The notes: generated by a model not told the origin, from the sequence alone. A DNA stretch of 46,757 bases from Welwitschia mirabilis (GCA_051453625.1 JBOZIK010000001.1:163104834-163151590), one strand, 5' to 3'; counted from the stretch's first letter, positions 22,620 to 33,619 are shown. Translations and numbers: made by a program.

Positions 22620-22938
22620 ATGATGAAGTATAAGTCAAGGGAGGCCAAAGGATTTGTAAAGAAGATATTGATCAACACTACAAATGGTTTCAAACCTCTT
22701 CTCGGCCAAAGTGTAATAGTTCATTACACTAGCTTTAGAAAGGATGACGATCTCTGTTAAAAATCTTGGAGCACTAAAGAACCCAAATAGAAGCCTTTAA
22801 TATTTACCATAGGAAAAGGCATGGTCATCAAAGGTTAGGATAAGAAAGTTTTTAGACATGCATGTTGGAGATATTACGAAGTTTTGAAGGAATAATTTTC
22901 CCAAAAAATTCATATTTGAAGTTAGAAGTTCTGCTTAC
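22620..22938 (+). pseudogene. FKBP12 (peptidyl-prolyl isomerase) retro-pseudogene
   Basis: From ATG at 22620 the frame reads MMKYKSREAKGFVKKILI, then GQSVIVHYTSFRKDDDLC, a stop, KSWSTKEPK, a stop, KPLIFTIGKGMVIKG, a stop, DKKV. Block order and spacing match plant FKBP12: the N-terminal strand, GQ.V.VHYT, DL..K.WSTK, F.IG.G.VIKG.D. A frameshift then gives LDMHVGDITKF, aligning with the GM.LGE.A.L block. After an apparent deletion of roughly 20 codons, NSYLKLEVL aligns with the terminal strand. The three stops stand at two expected Gln codons and one Trp, each one transition away. The blocks are continuous with no introns, hence a retrocopy. FKBP12 is a cytosolic prolyl isomerase that binds FK506. 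The flank at 22275-22619 shows nothing else. Confidence 0.72.
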
Positions 22939-24197
22939 AAAGACAAGGGAATAGCCATTGCTAATGGAAATGGATTGGAATCTACAATTCTTATACACAT
23001 GATGAACAACATTTTCCCTTTAATCATGTTCTGTATAAAAAGAATGAATAATCAATAATGGGGTTTAGGATTCACTTACTATTCCTTGAACATTCAAAAC
23101 TAGTTCCTCTATAACTTCAAATCATTATCTTCTAAGCTTATTTGGCTATCCCAATAATGCTTAAGCCTGAGTCTGGTGTCTAGTAAATTTATTCTTCTTG
23201 TTTCTTAAACATGTGATGGATAATGTTTCTTTAGCAAGTAGGATTTCCTGGCAAATCATTTATTTAATAGAATAGAAGGAGGAATGATGTGGAAACCAAG
23301 AACTCTAAATTAGAAGGACTAATAGGTTTCAATCCAAGGGCAGATTGAGAATTCCATATAAAGTAGTCATGGATACATCTCTCCTTGTCACATCATCTCA
23401 TTGATCCACTTCGTAAAACAAAAATCCTTATTTTTTTCTTTTGAACTTACAAGATTTACATTGATAATAACAAGCATCTGCTTACTAAGAAATTTCTTCA
23501 TTGAATCAAGTTTTTTATTTGTAGAAGCAATTACATTGAATGCATGTCTTATCTAAAATGCAGAAAGAAGAAATAAAAGAATGCAAATAAAGCACAATCA
23601 TGAAAGGAGGTTTTCTTATGATGTTGTGTCAGCTGAGGTAAAACTGATTATGAACTTTTATTTTTTGTGCAAGGAATATTAAATGTGCTTTACAAATGTT
23701 TATCTTTTAGTCTGAATGTGTATTATTTCTAGTTAATTATGACTTAAATGCCAGATATGTTATTTCGCTTGATCATTTTAGCTGTTATATTCCTCCTACT
23801 TGAACTCCTACAAACTTAACTCTATGGAATAAACCATGGAGGAGCCTCTAGATAAGAGTTTTATTACAATAAAGATTTTTCCTAATAGTGTAATGATCCT
23901 GATGATCCTAAGGTAATTACTTAATTTTTCTTAACATTTGTTCCATTTACTTTCATGTTCGGGATGCTTGTTATAGTTATTTCTCATTCTATAAATCAAC
24001 TATTAATTTCATTAGTTGGATAGTTAACAATAATTTCTCACTCTATAAATTATCTTTTAATTTTTATTAGTTGGGTAGTTGGCTCCTCCATATATAAGTA
24101 ACATAATGTAAAATAGAACGTGAACTTTAAAACAAAGCATAAACCTTAACAACACTTTTTTTAATGAATATTTCTACTACGCCTGCTATAAGGCATA
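22939..24197 (+). other. Noncoding stretch with a small tandem duplication
   Basis: No gene is recognised. At 23981-24082 a ~54-bp imperfect tandem duplication is visible (TTCTCATTCTATAAATCAAC and TTCTCACTCTATAAATTATC, each ending TTAGTTGG.TAGTT). A TATATAAGTAA-like sequence near 24090 is unassigned. The stretch probably includes the lost pol part of element G or its flank. Confidence 0.5.
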
Positions 24198-25027
24198 ATG
24201 TTTGTAATATATCTATTTAAAAATCAAGTTATGAATGAAGTGTATTATTCTGAAAGTCTAAAAATCAATGAAAGTGAATTCTGTGAAACTTCACAAATTA
24301 GAGCTACTACAAACCTTATTGCTAGCATCACAAATCTCCCTAAAGGAGATTATGAGGAATTTTGGCCCCTTCACGATTCCATGGAGGACAAGGTAAAGGT
24401 AACAAGAAAAATTTATGTTAATTTTCATAGGTGGAAAACCACCCTCTCCACTTTCTACCTTACCCCAAAGTACCATTTCTTGCATTTAGTTTTACTTATA
24501 ATTTCTTACTTTTAGTGGGTCATCATGATGATACCTCTAACTATAAAGCTTATTTGATGTATTTGGTGGAAACTTGACATACTATTAAAGCTTCTGCCAT
24601 TATGTTGAAAAATATGATCTCTCAGTTGGAGTATCATAAGACTAGGGCTCTTCCCTATTTAGTGTTGATTGCCATCATCTATCACCATTATAGAGTCCAA
24701 TTACACCCAAAGCTAGAAATCCTCAATCCTATATCAGCCATTGGATGTGCAACTTTGTCTTGCATGAATATCTTTGTAGGTTCTAAGAAATTCTTTAAAT
24801 CTCCTTCTCCCAAGAAAGCCTCTCCTGAAGAGGCTCTTTCATACCTAAAGATGATAGATTCTCATACTAGACATATGAAAGAAACTCTAATCATGATGGG
24901 GTATGAGATTGCTGATACTTATAAGGAAGCCAAAAGCTCAACACAAAAGGCAGCTAAAGAAGAAGAGGAAGAAGAAGAAGAAGATTCTGAAGAAGAATCT
25001 ATGCAGGAAGTAGAAGAATCTGACTAA
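24198..25027 (+). pseudogene. Post-pol ORF of SIRE-like element G, frameshifted
   Basis: Two open runs (24198-24515 and 24602-25027) belong to one product in shifted frames. The second reads LKNMISQLEYHKTRALPYLV and IFVGSKKFFKSPSPKKASPE, and ends in an acidic tail of about 20 Glu/Asp residues (24955-25024) before TGA. The 'I..MI......LPY..LI..I' pattern and the charged end resemble the plant transposon protein encoded after pol in SIRE/Maximus Copia elements. Its position 0.5 kb before a polypurine tract and LTR supports this. Function unknown; no membrane segment or signal peptide is clear. It could also be a captured host fragment. Confidence 0.45.
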
Positions 25028-25550
25028 TCTCTTGTCTTCTTTTATGTTTTTTAATGTTGTGCTTGTTTTTCTTCTCTCCTTTGTCATTAATTTCAAAAGG
25101 AGGAGAAATAATTAGTTGTATTTTTAGCTTTTATTATTTAGTATTAATTTATTTTAGTTATTTTTAGTAGTACCACTCAGTTTCTACCAGTTGTAATTGC
25201 TCTTGATGAGTATTTTTTTGTAGTGTTGTTCAATATTAAGTAATAGAAATGAATTTTGGTATCACTACTGTTTTCTATTTTGATGCACATTTAATTTATT
25301 ATGAACCATAATTTTTATTACATCTTAATGGCTATTAAATATCCCTTAAACTATAAATTTTGTCACATATATTATAGATGTTACACGTCTTTTAAACTAT
25401 ACTAAAAATTATTACAGTGATTGCTCTTATTAAAAACCCTCTAAAAATGTTTAAATTAATTTAAATGCTTAATATTTTTTTGCAAATTTAATGGGAATTA
25501 TCTTTTTCTAAATTAATATTTTCAACTAAGTATCGTTTTCCATCAATGTC
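25028..25550 (+). other. 3' noncoding region of element G
   Basis: T-rich, no open frame. A purine tract AAAAGGAGGAGAAA near 25096 resembles the internal purine motif seen in SIRE-like elements. The rest has no feature. Confidence 0.4.
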
Positions 25551-25562
25551 AAAGGGGAAGAT
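25551..25562 (+). promoter_or_regulatory. Polypurine tract of element G
   Basis: AAAGGGGAAGAT, preceded by CATCAATGTC, directly abuts the LTR start. The combination of a 'catcaatg-aaagggg-agat' context with an LTR start is characteristic of SIRE-like Copia elements. It primes plus-strand DNA synthesis. Confidence 0.6.
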
Positions 25563-26825
25563 TATTAAGTTAATATTTGCGAAGTTGATGGTAAACTAAC
25601 ATTTTTGTTTAGCAAAACATGTTGTATCTTATGTAAAATATTAATTTGTGTAGATTAGAAGCTGAAAAATTTTGTCACATACTTCTTGAACTTGATAGTT
25701 TTCATACTCTCTAGGGAGTCAATCGGATTCCTAAAGGGTCGATCGAGCCTGAATCTTAAAGTATCAAAAACTAATCATCAACGGGTTAATCGAATTCCAG
25801 AGGGGTCCACTGAACTTAAGCATTAAATCTTTACATCTAATCATCAAGGGATAGAGCAGAATCCAAAGGGATCGACCAGACTTAGAGTGATGTTTCCATC
25901 CTTTATCAAGCAAGGGATCAACCAGACCTTTATGGGATCAACCAGACCTACATCATAAAATAGTTTTGCAATTTTTCCTAGATATGGAGTCAATCAAATA
26001 AATATGCAGGTGAACAGACATGTAGTTGACTAGATCCCGAGGAGTTAATCAGACATGAAGCCATAAGAAACAAGCATTAACCAGAATAAGATCAAGGCAA
26101 ACAACTTCAGTGACGACACTAGATGGAATCGATTGGATATTTCAAGGGGTCAACTAGTCATGATAGAAATGGGATTTTTCTAGCCATTTGGGCACTCATT
26201 TCTGTCAATTGGAGAGTCTTTTCACTTGTAAAAATCCTAAAAGGCTTCTCTTATATATTTATCAAGAGTCAAAACTACTACATGACTTTTGCATCATTTT
26301 TGAAATCATTATAAAACTCATTGACACATCCTCTATCTGACAAAAAATAAACAAAGAGTTGTTGTTATCATTTGTACTTGGTCAATCAATTACACTGTAT
26401 GTTTTTGTATTGTACTATCTTCTCAAGCAGTGTACCACTATCATTCTTGAGCTAGAGATCTAGTGGAACCTATGCATTACGGCACTTCATTATCACCGCA
26501 TCGCATCCTTTTCATTAGAAAAGTTCAATTGTCAAGGTTATAGATAAACCTAGAATACCTGGAAAGAGAGTAACAAAGATTTAGATCAGGCTTGGATAGA
26601 ATCTGACCACCAAGAGTGGAGTAGTGGGTTTTCTGAACCACTATAAATTGTGTGTGCATCTCCATTGGTACCTTTGTGCTTTAAGTTCTTTAGTTTCATA
26701 TTACTTTCAATTTTTCATTTGCACAAATATTTTAGTATTCATTCCTTGTGGAGATAGCTTGTAGAAATATTGTTTAATTTTTTAAATCCTATTCACCCTC
26801 CCCCTCAAGGGTTCTAGATCCTTCA
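25563..26825 (+). mobile_element. 3' LTR of SIRE-like Copia element G
   Basis: It begins TATTAAGTTAATATTTG directly after the polypurine tract, with the expected TG decayed to TA. It ends near TTCACCCTCCCCCTCAAGG...CTTCA at 26825. The boundary is fixed by the sudden start of element B's LTR sequence at 26826. A TATA-like CTTATATATTTATC lies near 26250. The first half carries five degenerate ~65-72-bp repeats (separate entry). No second LTR or Copia pol is in the window. An open frame at 26123-26314 is judged noncoding. Confidence 0.6.
25714..26078 (+). repeat. Five degenerate ~65-72-bp tandem units in LTR G
   Basis: Units start near 25714, 25783, 25848, 25914 and 25986. Each begins GGGAGTCAATCGG-like and has a second related word about 25 bases on (GGGTCGATCGAGCC, GGGATCGACCAGAC, GGGATCAACCAGACC). 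Units 1 and 2 share the tail CTAATCATCAA. A further related pair is at 26126-26160. The words are near-palindromes around TCGATCGA/GTCGAC. Confidence 0.65.
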
Positions 26826-27409
26826 GGTACAAGCTCTTAGCTTATAGAATTAGGTGAATAGTAACATAATTATAACATTAGCTAGGATTATTTGTTTTCT
26901 TTTCCAATTGGTAGAGATTCCTATGATGACATTAACACTTAGCTCCAGAGTGCTGTAGCTATTTCCAACTACTATCAATGCCATGTATCTCCACTGTCAT
27001 CCTACTCAGTCCTGTCAAATGTCACATTGTGAATCCTCATCATCACCTTATTAAGAATGCAATTAATTTTTGATGTGGAATTAGATCAAGCTCATAATTG
27101 CATTTACTCCAATATTTTATGACAAGATAGAAACATGAGTTTAAAGGTAGTTTGCACATATAAGCTGGCAGGGCTTGTGGTCCTAGATAACAACGTTAGT
27201 GTTTAAGCTTTAATGATCCTCAATTTCAAGCACAAATTTTAGTTAAGTATAATTTACCTAAAAATGTCATGGACACATGATAAGTCCATAATTATTGTGT
27301 AAATCAATAAAAGACACATTTTTATGATAAAATCAATTATATTAACATCTTCCCTTCAGATATTGATCATTTAACTTAATCATAATATCAATTTTTACAT
27401 CCTAATACA
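26826..27409 (-). repeat. Truncated 3' LTR of element B
   Basis: The minus strand begins TGTATTAGGATGTAAAAATTG at 27409. It aligns to the 5' LTR (34902-34374) through GTCATGGACACATGATAAG/CATGAGCATATGATAAG, the AATTAGATCAAGC block and TACAAGCTCTTAGCTTATA, where it stops. The TATA box and everything after it are missing, replaced by LTR G. Confidence 0.75.
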
Positions 27410-27416
27410 CCCCCTA
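27410..27416 (-). promoter_or_regulatory. Polypurine tract of element B
   Basis: On the minus strand CTAGGGGGTG directly precedes the LTR start TGTATTAGG. It is the expected plus-strand primer and fixes the LTR edge. Confidence 0.6.
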
Positions 27417-28734
27417 GTCAGTCTTTTGCTAGTGCCTTAGCAAAAGGTCAATAATAAAATGGTTAAACATGAAAAATTATTTATTTCAAAAGTGCTTAAG
27501 TGTGTAAATGATATAACTTTGAAAATTTTATGACTAATTTTGTGATTAAGGCATTAAAATGAAAAATTTTGTCGTTTAAAACTGGATGATATGTTTTTTT
27601 ACTAAAATTGAAATTTTTTTCTCAAAGTTTATGATGGAAAATGTTTAAGTTATTTAAGAGAAAAAGCCTTAGGATGAATTGTGAAGAGTTCTTTTATTGA
27701 AAGATATACAGCTAAGCTAAGAGAAAGGGGAAAAAAACCTATAGCAAAAAGCTAAGGAAAAGGAAAAAACTAACTACAACAAAACAATGCTAAGTGAAAG
27801 GTCTATTAATAAAAATGATTAATTTTTAGGAATTATTTCTCATAAAAATAGCAATGAAATGCAGTGAAGTGGCATGGAGTGAAATGCGTCAATGGACTAA
27901 ATCGTAAACCAATAAATAGACAAATAAAATGTTCCTAAGCTAATAATCTTTTATTAAATTTTTGTATTTTTATTGGATTATGATATCAATTAAGTAAAGT
28001 TTTAATCAAGTAACTTATAGNNNNNNNNNNNNNNNNNNNNNNNNNNNNNNNNNNNNNNNNNNNNNNNNNNNNNNNNNNNNNNNNNNNNNNNNNNNNNNNN
28101 NNNNNNNNNNNNNNNNNNNNNNNNNNNNNNNNNNNNNNNNNNNNNNNNNNNNNNNNNNNNNNNNNNNNNNNNNNNNNNNNNNNNNNNNNNNNNNNNNNNN
28201 NNNNNNNNNNNNNNNNNNNNNNNNNNNNNNNNNNNNNNNNNNNNNNNNNNNNNNNNNNNNNNNNNNNNNNNNNNNNNNNNNNNNNNNNNNNNNNNNNNNN
28301 NNNNNNNNNNNNNNNNNNNNNNNNNNNNNNNNNNNNNNNNNNNNNNNNNNNNNNNNNNNNNNNNNNNNNNNNNNNNNNNNNNNNNNNNNNNNNNNNNNNN
28401 NNNNNNNNNNNNNNNNNNNNNNNNNNNNNNNNNNNNNNNNNNNNNNNNNNNNNNNNNNNNNNNNNNNNNNNNNNNNNNNNNNNNNNNNNNNNNNNNNNNN
28501 NNNNNNNNNNNNNNNNNNNNNNNNNNNNNNNNNNNNNNNNNNNNNNNNNNNNNNNNNNNNNNNNNNNNNNNNNNNNNNNNNNNNNNNNNNNNNNNNNNNN
28601 NNNNNNNNNNNNNNNNNNNNNNNNNNNNNNNNNNNNNNNNNNNNNNNNNNNNNNNNNNNNNNNNNNNNNNNNNNNNNNNNNNNNNNNNNNCTTTTCTACC
28701 ATCAGAGTTAAGCATGTTATTTTACGTAGAAATT

Positions 28735-28855
28735 AGTACTACATTGCCAGTGAACCTTTATAGCCCTGATATAGTTAAACATGTCATAATTAGATAACTA
28801 GAACTGCATTGCTAGTAGGCATTCATAGCCATAATGCGATTAACTAAACCCAATT
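28735..28855 (-). repeat. 65-bp tandem pair in tail of element B
   Basis: AGTACTACATTGCCAGTG at 28735 and AGAACTGCATTGCTAGTA at 28800 start two ~65-bp copies. Each continues with a TTTATAGCC or TTCATAGCC word and a GTTAA/ATTAA word. Element C has the same pair with the same 65-bp period. Confidence 0.65.
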
Positions 28856-29320
28856 AAGTAATTGATGTTGTGTGTGTTTAGAGAAGAGATATGTTATAAT
28901 CTTTTGTCCATCTTCCCATAGTCATTTTTATGCACATCAAGAAGTCATTGGATCATTAGCCTAGTTAAGATAAATCTTATACTCATCAAAGGCTTTATAC
29001 TTAAGGAATATATGAGAAGGCAAATCCCACCTTTTCAACCAAGTTTTACTAAATCAGAAACCTAAAGAAAATGCTCTTTGAATCAAAACACTCAAAATAA
29101 GAATTCTTTTCCTTAAAAACCCATAAGTAAACTTGATCTTAACCATTACTTAGGTGATAATAAGATCACTTATTATTGAATTTTGTTTAAGGGCCATTAA
29201 CCTAGGTCAATAAGTCTCAAAAAATCAAGGGTAAATGGCTTTGATGGGTGATATGTGGGCTTAATGAAGTGATTTGAAAATGGATTGAACATATGGAAGG
29301 GCATCAATACATAATTGGGT

Positions 29321-29464
29321 GAGTAATGATGATGTGAAATGNNNNNNNNNNNNNNNNNNNNNNNNNNNNNNNNNNNNNNNNNNNNNNNNNNNNNNNNNNN
29401 NNNNNNNNNNNNNNNNNNNNNNNNNNNNNNNNNNNNNNNNNATGAGTAATGATGATGTGAAATG
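29321..29464. repeat. 21-bp direct repeat flanking a 100-N gap (probable false duplication)
   Basis: GAGTAATGATGATGTGAAAT(G) ends at 29341, and the same 21 bases recur at 29444-29464 just after the N run (29342-29441). Confidence 0.65.
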
Positions 29465-29639
29465 TTCACAAGAAATTCATTCTTGGGTAAAAACTATTTT
29501 TTAGGATGACTTATTCTAAAAGACTTGAAATGTTTGTGACTATCCGATTTAGATCCAGAGAAGCGATAATCAAATGATGAAAGAGAATGGAAAATATTTG
29601 GCTTGGTAAGAGAATATTTAAAGTCATAAGTTTCATTAA

Positions 29640-30075
29640 GTCAATTATCCTCTTTAGGATCATTTGCTACTTTCATCGTGTTGAAATTATTTAGGTTCAT
29701 AGTCATGTTATCAAATGATATCTTCATTTGACCATTCCTACAATTGATTAAGACATTTGAAGTTGCAAGGAAAGGTCTTCCTAAGAGGATGGACACTAAA
29801 TTACATTTTTTTGCATTCATCTCTAAAACTATGAAGCCAGCTGCGAATTAGTAGTTATTAACTTATACTATCACATCCTTAACTATTCTTAAGGGTAACT
29901 TCGTGAAATTATGTACTAATTACAATTGGATTATAGTGCATTTAAGATCATTTAAGCTAGTTTTCTTATAAATATAATGGGGTAAAATGTTAACACTTAT
30001 TCCCAAATCTAATAAGACTTGCTTAATGTTCTTGTCTCCAATTGTAATTTCTACAATGGGGCAATCTCAATCTTT
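29640..30075 (-). pseudogene. Aspartic protease of element B, active-site motif intact
   Basis: On the minus strand CPIVEITIGDKNIKQVLL is followed by DLGISVNILPHYIYKK, with the catalytic Asp codon at 30007-30009. Further on come FIVLEMNAKKCN, ILLGRPFLATSNVL (the conserved flap/C-terminal block) and MKISFDNM. Three stops interrupt the frame between these blocks. This is a retropepsin of the plant Ty3 type that would process Gag. It is the only one of the window's three proteases that keeps its catalytic Asp. Confidence 0.82.
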
Positions 30076-30079
30076 GTAT

Positions 30080-32160
30080 TTAGGCGAAAACTAGTTTTGA
30101 ATGATTGCACTAGTTTATTGGGCTAAGAAGGTTTTTCTTTTAACATTTATGTGTCTTTTGATAGTGCATATGTCCTTAAGGAAGTTTACATAGGAAGGCG
30201 CCTTCTTAATCGTTTCTAAGAGAGGCATGTTGGTCTTAATTTCTTTAAAAATTTATAAGGCCTCAAGTTGTTATTTTTTGATGTTCTCNNNNNNNNNNNN
30301 NNNNNNNNNNNNNNNNNNNNNNNNNNNNNGGACAAAGATTCTTCTAAGTCTATTATCTTTTCTTTATTAAAAGCTTGAGGAAAAGGTAAAGGTTCTTAAT
30401 AAGAAGTTATAATTTTTTCTTTTACTTTCCCCTTATCTTTTTATTTACTCTATGTTAACCCTTGGTTAATCACTGTGCAACCTCTAAGATGAATTTCTTT
30501 GGTTTGTCTAAGTGACTTCTTTGACAAACCTAACTCCCTTGAGATTTGGTTGAATGCTCATTGGGTGCTTCCTTGGATCTCTATGGTTTAAAGTAGAGAG
30601 AATTTGTGTTTGGGTCTATTAGACTAATTGAAGGATTTCTGAAATGGATTAGATGTTTTACTTGATTTTGGTTAATGAAGACAAATGTGGGTTATGGATT
30701 GATTCATGATTTTAGTTAATTTGGACTTGATTTTCTATGAATTTATTTAATATTCCTCAAAGAGATGGATGCAGATGGTTTTTTGTAGTTAGATTGAAAT
30801 GGATGGGAGGAGGATAAAGNNNNNNNNNNNNNNNNNNNNNNNNNNNNNNNNNNNNNNNNNNNNNNNNNNNNNNNNNNNNNNNNNNNNNNNNNNNNNNNNN
30901 NNNNNNNNNNNNNNNNNNNGTAGAGAGAATCTGTGTTTGGGTCTATTAGACTAATTGAAGGATTTGTGAAATGGATTGGATGTTTTACTTGATTTTGGTT
31001 AATGAAGACGAATGTTGGTTATGGATTGATTCATGATTTTAGTTAATTTGGACTTGATTTTCTATGAATTTATTTAAGATTCCTCAAAGAGATGGATGCA
31101 GATGGTTTTTGGTAGTTAGATTGAAATGGATGGGAGGAGGATAAAGGAAAAGAGTCTTTTGGTTGATGAATTTGTTGTCTTTCTTCTAAGAAAAATTAGG
31201 ATGATTCCTTTACTTGACATTATATATGGATTGTTTTTTCACTAGTGCCCTACCACATTAACTTATTCGTTGACCATGTTTTGAAATAAGGAAATGAAGG
31301 AATACTTAGTTGTTTCATGGATATTAATGTGGCAAATTAAGCATTCTACCTTAGTGATCATTGATGAAGGTGAAGGTGAGATGGTTAATAATTCTACTCT
31401 TTGTGCTAGTTCATTTATCTTATTATGTACTTCAAAATTTTTGGGGTCCTTAATAACACTTCTTGATCTAATTGGATGGTGAAATCTAGATGGTTCTATG
31501 GACTTCTACTAATTTTTTGAGCTCTTATCTACACTTTCTAAGTACTTTCAAACTTCATTTAGAGGCATGCTAAGAAAATTACCTTGGCTCATCATCTCAA
31601 CTAATAGGTGGTTATTAGTCTACAATCAACTATAGAAGAAAATTATATTCCTACCTTATTCAAAACTATGTTAGGAACATTTTAGTCATAAGTATTTAAA
31701 TCATTTTAATGTTTAGGAAAACATTTAATGATCCTTTTATTAGAAATTCATGATTTATTTTCTTAGGACATTTGTCTTATGATTGGGAAAGAATTTAGAG
31801 ATGAAGACTTTATTTAGGTTAGACCATGACCTAATAGACATAGGATTAAGTATGTACAACCAAGATTTTGCTTTTTACTTCAAGGAAAATGGGAATAGGG
31901 CATTTTATGTGCTTGGGTATTATGGAAAAATTGATAAAATGCATTCAACTTCCTTAAGTGGAGCATGTATCCTTAGATTCAAGACCATAGAAATGAGGTA
32001 AAAGTTGTATAGTGTAGGGTTTGAATTCTACCCTTTGATTAATGAGTGATAGTACTATGCAAGAGGGTGTTCTTAGGCATTTTGATTGAATGAAGTCATA
32101 GATAGTTTGTCTATTTTGATTAGCATTAGTTATAGCAGCTTGTTATTTGGCCATTTATTA
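30080..32160 (-). pseudogene. Decayed gag of element B
   Basis: On the minus strand the core region near 32033-31850 reads INQRVEFKPYTIQLLPHFYG, LESKDTCST and PIPIFLEVKSKILVVHT. That matches the order of the plant Ty3 gag domain (FxGL..ED..., then FPFSL..KAK.WL). The C-terminal linker near 30160-30250 reads FKEIKTNMPLLETIKKAPSY, then VNFLKDI, which directly precedes the protease in this lineage. Stops and frameshifts are frequent. Gaps at 30289-30329, 30820-30919 and 32200-32299 interrupt it. Plus-strand open runs at 31294-31482 and 31783-32001 are shadows. Confidence 0.65.
30593..31146. repeat. 227-bp direct repeat flanking a 100-N gap (probable false duplication)
   Basis: 30593-30819 and 30920-31146 are the same length, with seven substitutions and no indel. 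They abut the N run on both sides. Confidence 0.8.
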
Positions 32161-32167
32161 GAAAAAA

Positions 32168-32331
32168 TAGTAGGTCATTAATCTATTAATCATCTTTTGN
32201 NNNNNNNNNNNNNNNNNNNNNNNNNNNNNNNNNNNNNNNNNNNNNNNNNNNNNNNNNNNNNNNNNNNNNNNNNNNNNNNNNNNNNNNNNNNNNNNNNNNT
32301 AGTAGGTCATTAATCTATTAATCATCTTTTG
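32168..32331. repeat. 32-bp direct repeat flanking a 100-N gap (probable false duplication)
   Basis: 32168-32199 and 32300-32331 are identical and abut the N run. This gap and the next suggest three overlapping contigs in a row. Confidence 0.7.
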
Positions 32332-32844
32332 GTTAGACCAAGGTCCATTGAAGGCATTTTGACAATTGAGTGGATCATTCAAGTTTTCCTATTATTGTTG
32401 TAATGAGAAGGTTTGTTGGTTATTTTGGTATTTTTGAAGGATGAGGTTTAGTCCCTTTGGGAATCATCACAGGCTCGGTTTTTGATCTCTCGCACTCGTT
32501 TGTGATTAGTATAGGAGTCCATGTTATNNNNNNNNNNNNNNNNNNNNNNNNNNNNNNNNNNNNNNNNNNNNNNNNNNNNNNNNNNNNNNNNNNNNNNNNN
32601 NNNNNNNNNNNNNNNNNNNNNNNNNNNTAATCTATTAATCATCTTTTGGTTAGACCAAGGTCCATTGAAGGCATCTTAACAATTGAATGGATCATTCAAG
32701 TTTTCCTATTATTATTGTAATGAGAAGGTTTGTTGGTTATTTTGATATTTTTGAAGGATGAGGTTTAGTCCCTTTGGGAATCATCATGGGCTCGGTTTTT
32801 GATCTCTTGCATTCTTTTGTGATCAGTATAGGAGTCCATGTTAT
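32311..32844. repeat. 217-bp direct repeat flanking a 100-N gap (probable false duplication)
   Basis: 32311-32527 and 32628-32844 have equal length with a handful of substitutions, directly either side of the N run at 32528-32627. Confidence 0.8.
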
Positions 32845-33598
32845 TGCAAATTAATCTCCCAATTTTATCATGAGTCTAGGTCATGTAATAATAGGTTTAT
32901 AAGATTTTAAGCAAGTTTTAAAAGAATTTTCATAGATCCTTCAAGTTAATTTAGCTTCATGGTTTTGACAGAGAGTTCTATGAAAAACTCAAGGCATTCT
33001 GAGTAGAGAGGATGGTAGTGCCAATGAGGGCAAGAAGTGGATCTAGTCAAGTTGCAAAAAACCAATTCAAATTTTACACAAAGATTCACTGAGTGCATAC
33101 AAAAGTTTTTGAGTAACAAGGCCATAGAAAAATTAAACTAAGGCAATGAACATGAGCAAAACATAACAAGAATCATGAAAAATATTTTTAGATTTTTAAG
33201 ACTTTTAATTCATGGTGAATTTACAGAAACATAAAAATAGAAATGTAGAAAAACACATAAAAATGCAGCACACAGTAAAGGTTTAAAAGTTTTAGTTTTT
33301 AGTTTATGTTTTTGCTCCTAAAGCAACCTATAAAATAAGACGTTAGACTTGCAAAATAGAACAAGTTAGTCTTAAAATTGAAAATAAACTTTTAAAATTA
33401 GACTAGTTTAGGTAATGCTAAAATGATCAGTACCAACTACTAGAATAAAACTAAGGAGACACACAAAAAGAAAAAAATAAATGGACTAGTTCGAGTGTCA
33501 CTGAAGAGGAACATTACTAAATACTAGAAAAGTAAAAACTATATATAAAAACTTGAAAAAATAAAAATAGTACTCTATGAACTGCTATTGTGTTGTTA
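32845..33598 (-). other. Leader and start of gag region of element B
   Basis: A-rich on the plus strand, with no clear domain. ATGGACTAGT near 33480 and GCTATTGTGTTGTTATC near 33585 align with element C's leader (ATGGACTAGT near 39660, GCTACGATGTCGTTATT near 39862). Confidence 0.5.
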
Positions 33599-33616
33599 TC
33601 ACTAGCAATAACACCA
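33599..33616 (-). promoter_or_regulatory. Primer binding site of element B (tRNA-Asp type, decayed)
   Basis: On the minus strand TGGTGTTATTGCTAGTGA matches the tRNA-Asp complement (TGGCGCCGTTGCCGGGGA) at 11 of 18 positions. All but one of the mismatches are transitions. It lies three bases from the presumed LTR end (GATAAGA). Element C has an equivalent site in the same context, which supports the call. Confidence 0.6.
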
Positions 33617-33619
33617 AAC

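Larger units (their letters stand above)
27417..29560 (-). other. Noncoding tail of element B
   Basis: No pol domain is readable on either strand. A 670-N gap covers 28021-28690. The part at 28725-29190 aligns with element C's tail (35478-35950), and the part near 27417-27560 aligns with element D (7325-7467), so this tail is a family character. It holds the 65-bp tandem pair and a false duplication. Confidence 0.6.

Noticed and set aside
25714-26160. CRISPR-like array
   Set aside because: Repeat units are degenerate, about 65-72 bp, lie inside a plant LTR, and lack constant repeats with unique spacers.
31783-32001. Plus-strand frame of 72 codons
   Set aside because: It is the complement of the readable gag core of element B on the minus strand.
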